Positions 45,555 through 56,979 are shown, counted from the stretch's first letter. The stretch: DNA of 57,766 nt from Blakeslea trispora (GCA_025331445.1 JAIWNE010000158.1:1-57766), one strand, 5' to 3'. Notes: generated by a model from the letters alone, not told the origin. Made by a program: numbers and translations.

Positions 45555-47330
45555 TTATGGAAATCCAAGATATTTCCCATTTCAGTATGATTTTAGCTTA
45601 AATCTGTCAATGAAATCATACTTTCTTCCCATCACTACCATATTTCTCATATATACTGGCCATTTTTTTTCGATCCCCCATTTTCTTTTTCTCTCTTTTT
45701 TTTTCAGTAAATGCACAGCAAAAGGTAAGCACTTTTATCTGTCTTTTTTTTTTTTTTTTACAAATATTATATAATCCATCAATATCACTAACTCTTTTAT
45801 TTCACAATAGCTACATGTATATCACCTTATGATGACAACATCTCAATAACTCGACTACGCTTCTCTTCTGTTTCTTTGAATCCTTCAACTCTTCATCCGT
45901 ATATATTTGCTGTTCATCAATTTTGTACATACCTGTGTAGATACTCATCATTGACTTTGATAGACAATCTTTTATCCATGACATACTCTTCTGTATTACT
46001 TTCTGCCACCTCATCCATGACTTCTTTATCCAAACTGTCTGCTTTATACCATGTTGCTCAAACTTTTACCTCTTTGACTGTGTTCTAAACACCATCTTTT
46101 AAAGGATTGTCTATTTGGATTGATGCGTCTTTTTCAAGTTACTTTTGCCTAAGGTCCTTCGATTTCTCCATTTATATGTTCAAATGCTATTGTATAAATT
46201 GCATCTACTAACTTACTCTATTTGTAGTCATTGCCTGGAAACCATTTGACAATCGGATATCCAATTGTCCATAATGCTTCCATCCTATGTCTGATTCATC
46301 CATGTCTATCCTCTTTCTTATGTGTAAATGTGGTCCACCTCTCTAAGTATTGTCACTGGTTGTTGTCCTAGCTTTTTAGATTAAAGTTTCTCTCTAATAT
46401 ACCGTCGTTCAGGGTACTTGATCTCTTCTCATATCGCCATCTCTTTACCTCATCTTCAAGAAATGCTCTTTATCCGCCTATTCTCCTTCCACTACTATGG
46501 TCTGTGCTTTTAAAGTTTGCCGAATCTCTTTTTGATTGAACTTGGGGTTCCTTCCAACTTTACTGCTTGTTTTTTCTTCTTTTTGTGTCTTCTCGCCTTT
46601 GCTCATTCTTACATGTGTGTTCCATCCCAGACGAGGTTGCCTCATCGCTTTGAATCTCTTTCGTGACAAGTGAAATACCGCTTCCAGATTATTTTCACTT
46701 GACCATCTTACCAAATGAACCCCTCTTTATATACTGTTTACTTCTGACTGTTGCTCTCACTGCTGGCTGGACTCATGAGGTACCTAATCACAACTAAAGG
46801 ACACAACATGCTGATGACAAAGTACATGTGTAAAGGATCGCGTCTCATCTTTATTTTTTTTTGTTTTTTAGACTTGCTATGCTATTTACTTTCTCCCTCT
46901 ATCGTTTCTGACTCTTGTGTATACTGGTGACTAGTGATCTCTCAGTTGGTGTTGCTCATGACCTTGCATGTTGCTTCAAGATGGCTGTCAAGAAAAAAAA
47001 TTCACGAAAAAAAATCACTCTTGGTTAAGGCTGTATATTTTTCAAGCGCAGCCACTGCAAAGCAGTTAATGTGCTTACTGAAGGCTCTAGTCATGAAAAT
47101 TATCCCATTTCTGCTTCCTATGATCCCAAAATGTACCTATGTCAAAGCCAAGTATGTCAATCTATCTGGATACACCCGATGCAGCATTCACATTACAAAA
47201 AAAGGACATCTGAGCTACAAATTAGCCTAAAGAAGAACCCATATATAGCATTTATTTGATTCACATTAATAAATTTAAACAAGCTTGATTTGCCCGTATT
47301 ACCTAAATAATCCAATAACATGCCAAGCTT
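45555..47330 (-). repeat. R1, copy 3 (best-preserved)
   Basis: It aligns with 26408-28140 throughout. The minus strand holds its longest protein-like frames: 46714-46478, containing RKRFKAMRQPRLGWNTHV, and 46014-45811, containing MYKIDEQQIYTDEELKDSKK followed by QKRSVVELLRCCHHKVIYM. The latter recurs at 47641-47750 with mostly synonymous changes. This suggests that a minus-strand gene once existed in R1, though no known domain is visible. A short T/C-rich tract ending TTTCAG, then 17 bases, then GTAAGC near 45705-45728 looks like a mini-exon and is shared with other copies. Confidence 0.7.
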
Positions 47331-47590
47331 ATCCAAAAATTAAAGCGATACGATTTTCCCATTTATTGCTTATACTTCTAAAACTTGTTAAATCATCATC
47401 ACTATATACTCTAAAGGCCATTTGTCACTAAAACTCCCCTTTGAGACCTAAGCTAAATATGATTCGACTATAAAGCACTCCTATTCAAAATAAGCTCGCA
47501 TGATACTTTACCCATGGCCCAATTCTTGTGTTTCTGCCTATTTTTCGTTGAAACCGCATATGAAAAAAAAATATTTCGCAAAGTTATTTC
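47331..47590. other. Spacer, no gene seen
   Basis: The sequence is AT-rich, with part of it resembling the continuation of R1 past 28140. No gene is called. Confidence 0.35.
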
Positions 47591-47751
47591 ACAATTATTT
47601 GAGTCACTATATACACCCTCTTCGCCGCGGTGCAAGGATATACAAAATTGATGAACAGCAAATATATATGGATGAAGAGTTGAAGGATTCCAAGAAATAG
47701 AAGAGAAGCGTAGTTGAGTTGTTGAGATGTTCTCATGATAAGGCGATATAC
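47591..47751 (+). repeat. R1 fragment in opposite orientation
   Basis: Here the R1 peptide YKIDEQQIYMDEELKDSKK is read on the plus strand (47641-47697), ending in a TAG where the other copy has CAG. The fragment is cut at GATATACAT by the left end of the Crypton-like element. Confidence 0.7.
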
Positions 47752-47954
47752 ATAGTAGGTATCTTCCCCTCTTCATTGTGAGTCACGACATGTGTCACCA
47801 CTATAAATGTGACTCAGGCAACATACCAATTTCCGGTACATTTTAAAATAAACTCAGCTGTTCGGTAAGGTATACTGACAGCCGTTAATGCATAATTATT
47901 ACTCATGAAGAGCAACAATTGTATACTTTGTGAGATTGAGTTTACCTTTTGTTA

Positions 47955-47962
47955 TATAAAGA
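47955..47962 (+). promoter_or_regulatory. TATA-like box upstream of the YR gene
   Basis: TATATAAA lies about 85 bases before the ATG at 48044, with a pyrimidine-rich leader between. This is a plausible core promoter for the recombinase gene. Confidence 0.45.
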
Positions 47963-48043
47963 GCTCCATTCAATATACGCCTTTTTTCTTTCAATCTTTC
48001 TTCTCATTTCTCTCAATTATCAACATTTCATTGAAAAAACAAC

Positions 48044-50274
48044 ATGTCTAACAACTCTCAAACCAAAACTCATCATCTCCTTATTCTGTGTATCAGGCAC
48101 AAGCCAACGAAGCTTTGCGTCGTAATGAGACAGTAGCTTCTGTTCTTCAATTGCAAGTTGAAATTCGATGCAGCAATACCAAGAAAGCTTGTGATCAAAG
48201 ACAGTCGAAATTCATTGTAAGATTTAGATTATTGAATTAGTAAAATCTGCATGAATTTGTCTCAACTAACATCATGCATTTAGCAATTCTATAATAGAAA
48301 GCAATATGTCAGTGGCATCTATGTTACCGAAGAAAAGATTATTGACTTTTAGAAAGAAGTTGTTGTAAGAGAAGGAAAGACCAGACGCACTCAAAGGGGT
48401 GAACTTCAAGCCAATGGTAAACCCTATCCACTCAGCATGTCAAAGCAGTTGTCGATCCCTATGCTGTTCGAAGTCCACTTCAATAGGTCTCATCAACTTC
48501 GAAAATCTCGTGGCTCTCTTCTCAAGACTTACTTGCGTGTGTTGTGAGTACAAAGAACGGATTGAATGAGAAACACATACAAAGATCGTGGAGCCGGTAC
48601 TCTTCAAGATGGATATACACCAGACGAATTGATCCGGTTCTCTATGTACTATTTCACCAGTGCAAATACAAGTATGATGAGAGATCGATTAGTGTTCTTG
48701 ATGCTTTTGCGTGGAGAGAGTACTAGAAGAATGGACTTGACCAACTTGTTCACACTTGATCTTAAAGACGAAGGCTACTCTGAATGTCCAACTCTTGTTC
48801 TTCTAATGAGAGAAGGCAAAACGAACCATACTGGTAGATCAGAATATGCTGCAACTATCCGCCACAAGGATTACAAGATCTGTGCTTTCGGTGCTCTTGC
48901 CTTTTATTTCTTTTACCGATGGCAGATAATGAATGAGGACTTTCCTGATCTGTCAAGAAACGAACTCTAGTTTGACATCAAGGTTCTCAAAGAAACAAAG
49001 GCGTTACACATGAGATTGACTATTCAACTCAGTACAAGTCAGTCTGCAAGGCTTTTTGATGCTTGTGGTATTAACAGTCAGAAGAAGACGCATGCTGGTC
49101 GTGATTGTGGCGCCCGCCATGCGGAAATTGCAGGTGCAAGTGAAGACCAATTGCGAAGACATGGAAGATGGAATGCCCAAAATATGGAAACAACTATTTG
49201 ACAAGCCTGCCTAGACAGTCCATTCGAGTCATCAATGGTTTTCCTGCTGCTGGTGGACAATTCTCGTTGCCAAGAGCGTCAGTGACTCCTTCGGATGATT
49301 TGCAAGCAATGGTCTTTCCACTGGTAGATCGAATTTTGTCAAGAGTTGAATCTGGATATACAGAAGGATCCGAAGAGCTCTCTTCTTCAACATACCCCAA
49401 AACCATCTGTGGTCAAGGCTTTCTCTTGCTGTTGAAGAAATTGAGAGTAATCTTTTTACAGGATTCGGTTTTCTAAAGATTGATTACCCTACCCATCCTC
49501 TCTTCCAAAATCCTTTGTTCAGTGACCCTCTCTTTTTGGAATTCGAAACCTTGCTGCTTGCAACCTGTCGCGAACAAGATTCCCCTCAAGAGATGAAGTT
49601 GAAGGAGATAGTTTTTGAAATTGAAGTTGTGTTGAACAACATAGACATGAAGTTGGATTCAGTGTCAACAATTGTCAACCATATGAACTCTCAAGCAACC
49701 AGGTCGATCATCAATAGCAGCAGCACTTCCAACGACAACAACTTATCAGCAATCAACGCTTCAATGCGAAACATTGCAACAAGCTTTGATCAGCTGAAGT
49801 CTGCATGCGCTTACTTTGTGAACGGCCCGAGAGTCAGCAATGAAGCAGTAGTAGATGAAGAAGAACTGGTAAATGCCAACAACTGCAACTCAACTGGTGA
49901 ACCTAATTCAATTCCGAGACCAACACTGCCAATGTTGAGCCAGTCAAGTACAACATGAAGCGCTGGGTCAAAACCGTGCCTGACCTTTGGCTGGAGTTCA
50001 CAGTTGGATTAGAAGGGACTCCTTCTATTAATGAGCTCAATAGACTTTACAAACGAGTTGGAGAAAAGACGAAAAGGTAAGGAAACTATCAATGGAAATT
50101 TATTTACGAAAAATTCTGATAATAAAGTTTGATCTTTAAAGCGCAAGATGTATTCAAGGACGCATCACCATCATTAACAAAATTAGAGAGCTTGTTAGTG
50201 AGGGCATGGCTGAGCAAGATGCAGTGAAGCAATTAGAAGAAAAACGTGTATCGGAGAAGCTTTTTTCTCAATAA
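48044..50274 (+). pseudogene. Crypton tyrosine recombinase with GCR1_C-type C-terminal domain, frameshifted
   Basis: The frame starts MSNNSQTK, shifts, then reads QAQANEALRRNETVASVLQL up to an intron at about 48217. Exon 2 has GIYVTEEKIIDF followed by a stop. The catalytic domain is clear: R in LMLLRGESTRRMDL, then HAGR (H-x-x-R) and RRHGRW. The catalytic Tyr is expected in the next helix, but a one-base shift at about 49193 moves the tail (TSLPRQSIRVINGF) into another frame. A coiled-coil-like linker follows (49515-49958). The last block has RWVKTVPDLWLEFTVGLEG and, after an intron, CIQGRITIINKIRELVSEG, which fits the GCR1_C DNA-binding domain of Cryptons. It ends KLFSQ at 50274. Several stops and shifts make it inactive. 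Confidence 0.8.
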
Positions 50275-50553
50275 GCTTCATGATGTCCTAAAATGCTTCT
50301 TTTATCTCTTTTCTTTCTTTCTCTTTTCTCCTTTTCTCTTTTCTCTTTTCTTATATCTTTAGAATAATCAAAATTAATAAATATAACCTAGACATAATAC
50401 GTTTATTCATGTACAAAAGCAATACTATCTTTTTAAAAAATGCTAGTTTACATTGATATGTCTTAAAGCATGAATTTTGATTTTGAGAGAGCACCAAGAT
50501 TCCGGTCCGAAATCATTTTACTTACATAATAAGATAGTGTTGTGACAAAAGGT
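50275..50553. other. 3' region of the Crypton-like element
   Basis: Contains a CTTTT-rich tract (50300-50350) and AATAAATATAACC, a possible poly(A) region for the recombinase gene. No gene is seen. Confidence 0.4.
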
Positions 50554-50563
50554 AAGATACCTA

Positions 50564-52203
50564 CACTGACGTCCAAAAGTGTTCAAATGTTTTCACTTTT
50601 TACGGTTTTTCGGAGTTTTCGGGGGTTAAAGCTCGATCTCATGAGATGACGTCAGCCAATAAAATGTAGAGAAAACTTCTTTCTTTCTAACGCAATTTGA
50701 ATCACCGTATTGTGTTTTGTGTAACAGAAGTTACAGTGCTTCAAAGTCAGACAAAACATTTGAACACTTTTGGACAGGTATTAAAAAAAACCACCATTTG
50801 GCCACAACCGCAGTTTGACTTATAAATATCCCGTTTTTTTTGCGCTTTTCAGTATTCCACATCTCATACACACATTTTCATATTAAAGTAAGTTTATTTT
50901 ATCATTTTTTGGTCAACCACATCAAGATGCGCTCTATTTCAAGTAAACAACGCAACGACGTCATTGCCTTGCTCCAAAACGGGAAATCATTCCGTCAAGT
51001 GGCTTCGGAGTGTAAATTGAGTCTGGGTACAATTCATACAATCTCAAAAACAGTTAATCCGGCAAAAAAATTCAAAAAGCAGGTCGTCCCAAAAGCTGAC
51101 ACCTACTGAAAGCACTATTGTGTTCATCAAATGACCAGGGGTGGAAAAAAATCCGCTGAGACATCTGTAGAGCACTCAAACGTGATCACAGTGTCAGTGT
51201 GAGTCGCCAAACTGTTGGTCGGGCTTTGAATTCGCTTGGTCTTGCTGCTATAGAAAAGGAAAGCCGACCATTAATCACGAAAGTCAATGCAAAGAAGCGT
51301 CTTGCATGGTGTCGTGCTCATCGCGATTGGACTGAAGCGACTGGGCACGGTTGTATATTTACAGATGAAACGAAAATCAACCGGTTTAACTCCGACGGTC
51401 GCACATGGCTGGATTCGCGACAACGAGGCCATTCAACCTAGCATGTTAAGCCGACAGTAAAGCACGGAGGTGGTAGTATCATGCTTTGGAGTGCTGTCAC
51501 TGCAGCAGGAGTAGGCTGGATGTGCAAGATCGATGGAAACATGGAACAGACCCTTTATCAGTCCATTTTGGAAGACGAACTGGAACAATCCATCGAGTTC
51601 ATGTGCGAAGAACTGGGCTTAAACCGTTCTCAGGTCTGGTTTCCAGCAGGATAACGATCCTAAGCATAAGGCCAAAAGCGTGATAAAACACCTCGGAAAC
51701 CAGGATTATCAAGTCATGGAGTGGCCTCCTCAATCACCGGACCTAAATCCAATTGAAAATATGTGGTCCCTGTTGAAGCGCCGCTCCTAATGAGCATCCA
51801 ACTCCTCCAAGTGGCATGAATGAGCTTTATGAGAGGTGCAAGAGGTTTGGTATAAGAAAATTACCATCCAAGACTGTCAAAATGTCATAAATAATATGCC
51901 CAATCGTATAGAACAGTGTATAAAGGCAAAAGGCTATTGGACAAAGTACTAAAGTGGAGTTAATAAAGATCCTTTTCATTTTTTTATACCTGTTCAAAAG
52001 TGTTCAAATGTTTTGTCTGACTTTGAAGCACTGTAACTTTCGTTACACAAAACCAAATACGGTGATTCAAATTGCGTTAGAAAGAAAGAAGTTTTCTCTA
52101 CATTTTATTGGCTGACGTCATCTCATGAGATCGAGCTTTAACCCCCGAAAACTCCGAAAAACCGTAAAAAGTGAAAACATTTGAACACTTTTGGACGTCA
52201 GTG
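50564..52203 (+). mobile_element. Tc1/mariner element A, copy 2 (broken, un-nested)
   Basis: The ends CACTGACGTCCAAAAGTG (50564) and complement (ending 52203) are flanked by TA at 50562-50563 and 52204-52205. TIRs are about 215 bp with the same internal opposed motif as the copy at 9920. Its 1.64 kb has no nested element. It separates the Crypton-like right end from an R1 fragment (TACTGGCCATTTTTTACAG). Confidence 0.92.
50927..51952 (+). pseudogene. Tc1/mariner transposase (element A type), frameshifted
   Basis: The reading starts MRSISSKQRN as in the intact copy at 11202. It breaks near 51060-51110 (stop after KADTY), is frameshifted again before SRQTVGRALNSLG, near 51415, after SQVWF (one extra base) and near 51790. 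Catalytic blocks [15 protein letters not shown] and [11 protein letters not shown] are all still readable but in different frames. Its protein sequence is otherwise close to the intact copy, so it died recently. Confidence 0.9.
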
Positions 52204-52205
52204 TA

Positions 52206-52330
52206 TACTGGCCATTTTTTACAGTCCCCCATTTTCTTTCTTTCATCTTTTTTTCAGTAAATGCACAGCAAAAGGTTAGCACTTTTATCTCTTTTTTTTT
52301 TTTCTTTTTTTACATATTATTAGTTATTTT
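52206..52330 (-). repeat. R1 fragment
   Basis: TACTGGCCATTTTTTACAG, then TTTTTTCAGTAAATGCACAG and AAAAGGTTAGCACTTTTATC, match 45654-45745. Its left part is replaced by the Crypton-like and Tc1 elements. Confidence 0.65.
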
Positions 52331-53890
52331 GCAAATAGGGCTTAAAAAATCACCTTTTTTGGATTTTGGTGTAACTACACTTCTAAATATGTAGAGTTTG
52401 TCGAAATTGTATGAAAAAACCAAGGTCTATTTTTTTACGTATTTTTTTCGATTGAATACAGTCGTTCTAAAATCGCCATAAATTCACTGTGGATTAAAAA
52501 GATATCAAAATTGCATTTTATGAAGAAAAAAAGTATAGTTTTCTCCCAAAGTTTTTTTCTTTTAGATTTTTAAAGTAAACCAACGATGTTAAAAAGTATG
52601 GTTTTTGAGTCGGCCACAATTAATTTTGGTAGCACAATAAGTCTGAATATAGAAACTTCGACAAAAAAATACTTGAAAAAAAATAATGATTGGCTATATG
52701 GATGCTTATAAATACTTTTAATTAGTTCTCATTGGAAGGAAACTTCAGCAGTAATCATGTTTATACCTTCTCTACGCTGAAAATGATAATAACATTGAAC
52801 CTTGACGATCAACATGAGGCACATCTAAATACGTAATGCTTTCAAGAAAAAAAAAAAGCCCTATGAATTCAGTTGGTTACGCTATTTTTCTATCATTGCT
52901 TCACTTTCAAAAAGCATATATAAACGGCTGACTTTTTGTATTTAAGCTTGGTCTTAATTCGCTAGTTAATAAAGTTGAAGACGTTGCTTAAAAGCTGTGC
53001 TATGTTTGCGCAATAAGATTTTGTCGATGATTTCTATAAGGATGTTTCTTGATATAGAACAAGTTTAAAATGTAGACATTCATACGCGACAGTGACATCT
53101 TTGGATACGTTGAACACACAAATGCATTCTATCTAATAAGTTTATTACAGGTCATTCTATAAAATGCATATAATTTCGAATTCTGTGCAAGGCTGTGATA
53201 TTTGAAACGCAATGTATCTACTACAGGTATCATCAATACTGATGAACATATTCTATCCATCATGTATACTTTTTTCTTGCTTATTCTATTAGCATTGACG
53301 AAAAAAAAATTACAAAAAAAGTAGTTCATTCATTGTGCGCATTAATAGTATTTGGAATTATTAGAAAAAAAAGTACACTTTGTCTGTTAAATTATAGTTG
53401 TCAATGTTAATGAAATCATTAGAAAAAAAATACACTTTGTTTGTTGAATTATAATTGTCAATGTTTATGAAAACATTGTAAGAAAACAACAGGTTTAGCC
53501 AAGACATTTATTGCAAACATCTATTTTGATGCTTTACAATTCAACTCGCACTATAATCGATATTCATAAGTATCAATATAGCTCACACTTTTGTAAAGAT
53601 ATTCTTTTATTGATAAAAAAGTAATACATATTTCAACTAACAAAAAAGACTTTATTCTTTTTGACTTTCTTTTACCAAAGAAAGAAAATGTAAATTTTTG
53701 AAAAATTAATCATGATGAACGCTGTTGATGTTAAACATGATAATCAGCTTCCTCTCTTGAAGAAACACAGTGTTGTAAATTAACACTTGTTTTAGACTAA
53801 TATGTTTTTTTTTCCTACATAGAATATTTATTGGACATTTATCTCAATCTTTATCTTTTGGATCAAATGAAGATCTCTCGATTGTTCCTT
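52331..53890. other. AT-rich spacer with a tandem duplication
   Basis: No gene is seen. A 58-bp unit (ATTAGAAAAAAAA...ACACTTTGT...TTGTCAATGTT) occurs twice in tandem at about 53359-53475. The minus-strand frame at 53129-53329 has no recognisable motif. Confidence 0.45.
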
Positions 53891-53898
53891 TCTTCTTT

Positions 53899-55902
53899 TA
53901 AGTAGGCTTGCGTAATTTACGTGGTCGACCTCGAGAGGGTTTGGGCTTTGCACTTTGCTCTAATTTTCTTTTTTTCTCTTTCTTGTTCGCTCAGTTTTGG
54001 CCTTCCTCTACCTCTTACTTCTGGCATAGAATAAGCATCACTGTTGCTTTCATCGGTATCATCAAGTTGGTTGGTGATTTCATTTGATGCGTCTGTCAAT
54101 GTTGCCTTTCCTTTGCCTACACATGTAGAGTGAATGTTCTTAGTCAGAAATGACTCTAAAAGCCTGCAGGTTTTCAAAAAAAAAGAATACATTACTTTGT
54201 CATTTGCTCTTCTGCGTTTCGAAGGGACGGTAGAGTACTATTGCCCGACACGTTGGTACTGTTTGAAGAAGGAGTATTTACAGAAATAGAAATGTTGTCT
54301 AGTTGATCAAAGACTATTAGAATAAATAAAAACTTTGGTGTTGAATCAAACTATTTACCTTCAATGTTTTGATTTGAGACATCATTACTAGAAATATTAA
54401 ACATGTTTCTAAAATTTCTAGTAAGTGATGCTTCAGAGCTGGCAAATGAAATATCAGAACGAAAAGACAAATCTCTCTGGAGGGTGTATGCTGAAAAGTC
54501 TCTACTACTTCCTTCAAGAGGATCATGATTCGCAAACCCATTGGATGAGCGCTGAGTGCTGGTATTTGCATTGTTTTGAGACTGCCTGTTTGAGCTGTTT
54601 TCTATGATTGTTTGCAAGAAACCTTTTGTATGTATTAGCATCCATGCATTATAATGTTTGGGAGGGTGGAGGTTATTTAATTACTTTTTAAATTATTCTT
54701 TAGATTTGCTACTTACCATTATAACTGTCTGCGGTATCCCTCATACCACTAGCATGATTATTAGTCAAATGCTGATTATTCTTCAAAGTCCTTGGCTTTC
54801 TTGCTGTATTTTGTTTTGATAGAGTAACTGTTTCTTCTGATCCACTGCTTTCTGCATCTACAATACGTAGCTTTAGTCATAATAATCAAGATAGAGTAAT
54901 TTTTAGACTTACCATCAATGCTAACTGTAGGTTGAAAGTTTCTTTCGTTTGGTCTCTCTTCTGGATCATTTAATTGATTTAGATCGTTGTTTGCAAACCG
55001 CAGCGTTTCATCTGTCATGCTTTCTTCTATCTGATCATTGACTTGTCTTAAATCTGAGTCTAAGCTAGAATCTGACATTCTACGGACATACGCAGGATTC
55101 TCTGTGGGAATGTATGGCTCATCATCATCTGTATAGTATGGGTTTTGAGCCCTTGAGTCATCGTTGTCATGAGAATCAGGTATTTCAACCTCATCACCAC
55201 GCTCCTCTTAATTCGTCTCTGTTGTTGTGAGGTTCCTTGTTGCTCCACTTCATGTAAAAAAGTAACAAATTAGAGATAGACTTTATTTGATATAGTCTTC
55301 TGCCTTTACCAAGTTCGTCTCTTGCTCTTTCATCTTCGTAAAATTCAGGGCCATTTGTAAAATCTTGGTTCATGGACAGGCTTACATAGAAATAACCTTC
55401 TTTTATTCCCCTCTCCAAGCTGAATAAGAGCTATTTCTGGATGTACCATTTCTTTTAATTTTCGGGTATCAAAGGAATTCCTGGTATAATCGTCATACTA
55501 AGTGCTTGCATATGAAACTTTTCCTCTACGACTCGTCCCAAAAAAGCTCTGACAGTGGGCTGCTGTTTCATTACACCAGTAACAAGTATTATCAAAGGGT
55601 CCTTTTTTTCGCCCATTCTGCTAATACTCCATTCATTGTCATACCCTTGAATCATTCTTGCACTAAACTTAAATTTGCAATTACTTTGACACTGTAATTA
55701 CTATAGAAGGTTTGATTTGGCTTAGTAATTGGATCGAAAAGGGCTATTCACTGAACTAAATGTAGTACCACTATCATCTATCGAAATAGTGTACTCAGGC
55801 ACGACTAGTTATATCCGTTCAAGTTACGGCAAGTCATACTTACGCTTTGTAAGGTTCATAGAGTAAGAAGTAGGTCTTCTCTTCAATATGATCAACCTCC
55901 AT
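53899..55902 (-). CDS. Multi-exon gene encoding a disordered protein with two AT-hooks
   Basis: Start MEVDHIEEKTYF at 55902. Exons near 55902-55844, 55804-55752 and 55691-55386 encode a folded-looking domain (SARMIQGYDNEWSISRMGEK, then QQPTVRAFLGRVVEEKFHMQ). The intron before 55691 has a TACTAAG branch site. Later exons are acidic and rich in S, N and Q (YYTDDDEPYIPTENPAY, NNDLNQLNDPEERPNER, SFRSDISFASSEASL). The C-terminus has RGRGRPKLSEQ and PSRGRPRKLRKPT, two AT-hook motifs that bind the minor groove of AT-rich DNA, and ends at about 53899. At least three one-base frame changes are needed (near 55840-55800, 55440 and 53965, the last in an A-run), plus one near 55200. These may be sequencing errors or decay. 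A nuclear, chromatin-linked role is inferred; the N-terminal fold is not recognised. Confidence 0.5.
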
Positions 55903-55924
55903 TGCATTGAGGGAAAAAAAACGC

Positions 55925-56405
55925 CAACATAGCTAGAGTGTATAACTGATTGCATTTCGAATAATACTTGTAGCAATTGTTTTTAAGTAGAGAAAAATGG
56001 CATACATAGCATTAATTCAAATTTATGCTTTGATGCTTATGTATCCAAGTAAAAAAAAAAAAAAACTTTGTTCAAGCACGAATGAGACATAAGCCAGTTA
56101 GAAACACTCTCTGTGCTAATGTGCATCAATAAATAAAGTTCAGGGAGTATTGGTTGTGCGCGCAATCACTTTAAGATTTTTGAAGTAACCTTTAAAGACT
56201 GGATGTACAACATCTTAAAACACCAACTGAAGCTCAGGCTTTGTTTTGTCCAAGCAAACTTTCTAAATATGTAAATATCCTAAACTTGTGTAACAGTCAA
56301 GAATGAGCGATGCAATTTTCAATTTTTTTTAAAAGGAAAAAAACCCAAATCCTTCAAGCAGTGTAAACTAATATGTACTTGTAATATTATACTCAAACCG
56401 TTAAC
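55925..56405. other. Likely promoter/intergenic region of the AT-hook gene
   Basis: No coding frame is seen. It includes an A14 tract at about 56051. It lies between the divergent starts at 55902 (minus) and 56408 (plus). Confidence 0.35.
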
Positions 56406-56407
56406 TT

Positions 56408-56668
56408 ATGTCCTCCCAACAGCCCTTAAAATCTGATCGTAAATGTATATGGCTCAGTATCATTACTTCCCTTTTTATGTTTCAAGATAAAGGGTTATTT
56501 CTTCGAGAAAGTATAGCATTTTTCTACGATAATATACGGATCGAGAAAGAGAGAGATGTATGCTTATGGTGCATCACAAAAAAACAGGTAATCTACATGG
56601 GAAGTCTAAATGGCATAAGCTATCTGTCGCTTACTTCCATAAAAAGTAATTTTGGGAATAGTCGGTAA
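56408..56668 (+). CDS. Short hypothetical ORF
   Basis: ATG-initiated frame of 86 residues beginning MSSQQPLKSD, with one hydrophobic stretch (CIWLSIITSLFMF) and a charged segment (NIRIEKERD). A GTAATC donor-like site in the middle (KKQ|GTAATC near 56588) could end a first exon. No family recognised; chance ORF is quite possible in this region. Confidence 0.22.
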   Translation: MSSQQPLKSDRKCIWLSIITSLFMFQDKGLFLRESIAFFYDNIRIEKERDVCLWCITKKQVIYMGSLNGISYLSLTSIKSNFGNSR

Positions 56669-56979
56669 ATACATAGTTGACTATTGGCTATTTTTGGGAT
56701 GCACAATTATACTCTAGTCGCACAAAAAAAATAAATTATGATTTCTGCCGTCTCCCTATATTTTTTATGCAGCTTGATAGCTGGCTTTTTACTGGATCCT
56801 ACCAATGAATTGCACGATTATCTTAAATAAACACAAGTATCAAGAATTGCAAATTCCCTAATGTGGATATACTTTGTGCTACTAGTCTTTAATGTAGACT
56901 AAAGATGGATTTTGGTATTGTAATTAGCTAAGAGACACATATTGTTGTATCTGCAGGTGATTCTAAGAGATCGATCAGG

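Larger units (their letters stand above)
47752..50563 (+). mobile_element. Crypton-like tyrosine-recombinase element
   Basis: The element is about 2.8 kb around a YR/GCR1_C gene. The left end reads GTAGGTATCTT (47755) and the right end AAGATACCTA (50554-50563), a 10-bp inverted pair. A second copy of the left end at 23271 shares about 40 bp and supports this boundary. The right end is directly adjoined by a Tc1 element at 50564, whose TA duplication overlaps the last two bases. Cryptons insert by recombination through a circular intermediate and usually lack TIRs, so the inverted ends are noteworthy but short. Confidence 0.68.

Noticed and set aside
55386..55902. Telomere-protein type OB-fold (TPP1/Est3-like) in the AT-hook gene
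   Set aside because: The N-terminal region has a beta-rich look, but no diagnostic residue pattern could be named, so it is not claimed.
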